A DNA stretch of 64,000 nucleotides from Viscum album (Eukaryota; Streptophyta; Magnoliopsida; Santalales; Viscaceae): NCBI GenBank assembly GCA_963277665.1, contig OY728157.1, positions 369,782,067-369,846,066 of the forward strand. Direction: 5' to 3'. The position numbers and the translations under genes are program-made. Positions 63,976-64,000 of this stretch are shown one piece after another (the first letter of the stretch is position 1; each line of letters opens with the position of its first letter). Below the pieces are notes generated by a model. The model was not told the origin of the DNA. It worked only from the letters and a program-made list of their open reading frames with translations, and did no database searches.

Positions 63976-64000
63976 GTTCATGGAGACGGTAGTCCGTATG
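63976..64000 (-). other. H1 hairpin (cut by window edge), E4 LTR
   Basis: GTTCATGGAGACGGTAGTCC and the start of the core are visible; the other arm lies outside. Confidence 0.6.

Larger units (their letters stand above)
62377..64000 (-). mobile_element. E4: E1-family LTR inserted in E3, continues past window
   Basis: The complement matches the end of the E1 LTRs: TGTAGATACCCGAAGCTTAA against the complement of CAAGCTTTGGGTCTTTACA, then TACATTACTTTTGCGGAATAC. It lies after CCAAA (62372-62376), the probable left TSD. Only ~1.6 kb of an expected ~4.2-kb LTR is inside the window, so a solo LTR cannot be told from a full element. Confidence 0.85.

Overview
The window is repeat-dense, AT-rich DNA from a flowering-plant nuclear genome. 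The evidence is a tandem satellite, several Ty3/gypsy chromovirus retrotransposons primed by initiator tRNA-Met, tRNA-derived SINE-like copies, a plant-mobile-domain relic and CAG-to-TAG type decay. I see no intact host gene, no rRNA, no functional tRNA gene and no bacterial features. The species cannot be named from the sequence.

Layout. 1-2510: satellite array of ~179-bp monomers in a three-monomer (~537 bp) higher-order unit. 2773-3009: foldback (MITE-like) element. 3010-10786: very decayed Ty3/gypsy chromovirus ('A') with a truncated 5' LTR, recognisable gag/PR/RT/RH/IN relics and a 1.95-kb 3' LTR. 10787-17620: AT-rich sequence and an old LTR-like segment with an AAGGGT-rich repeat block in its presumed U3. 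17621-27602: mostly unrecognised, with a plant-mobile-domain (PMD) pseudogene at about 23.9-26.4 kb.

From 27.6 kb to the end there is a nest of long-LTR elements. E1 (27603-38846, +): 4.2-kb LTRs, broken gag plus a protease relic, no RT or IN, TSD TGCTG. E3 (39930 to 62376, -): ~4.96-kb LTR, only ~1.66 kb of internal DNA, essentially non-coding. E2 (40900-53445, +): a nearly complete Tekay/Del-like chromovirus with two 3767-bp LTRs, inserted into the left LTR of E3 with TSD TCAAA; the empty site survives in the right LTR of E3. E4 (62377 to window end, -): an E1-family LTR inserted into the right LTR of E3.

How the parts relate. E2 has a long pol with intact RT, RNase H and DD35E integrase residues, but gag-PR is interrupted by two TAG codons and one frameshift. 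E1 and E3 are TR-GAG-like and LARD-like non-autonomous relatives that would depend on such an element. The LTRs of E1/E4, E2 and E3 share a layout not expected from standard annotation: TATA box, a short exon, a conserved splice donor, a long intron carrying two or three copies of a structured hairpin (core GCGTACGTACGG-NNTA-CCGTCTC), a 35-37-nt microexon, and a second intron. The hairpin array and the microexon are the most interesting signals here.
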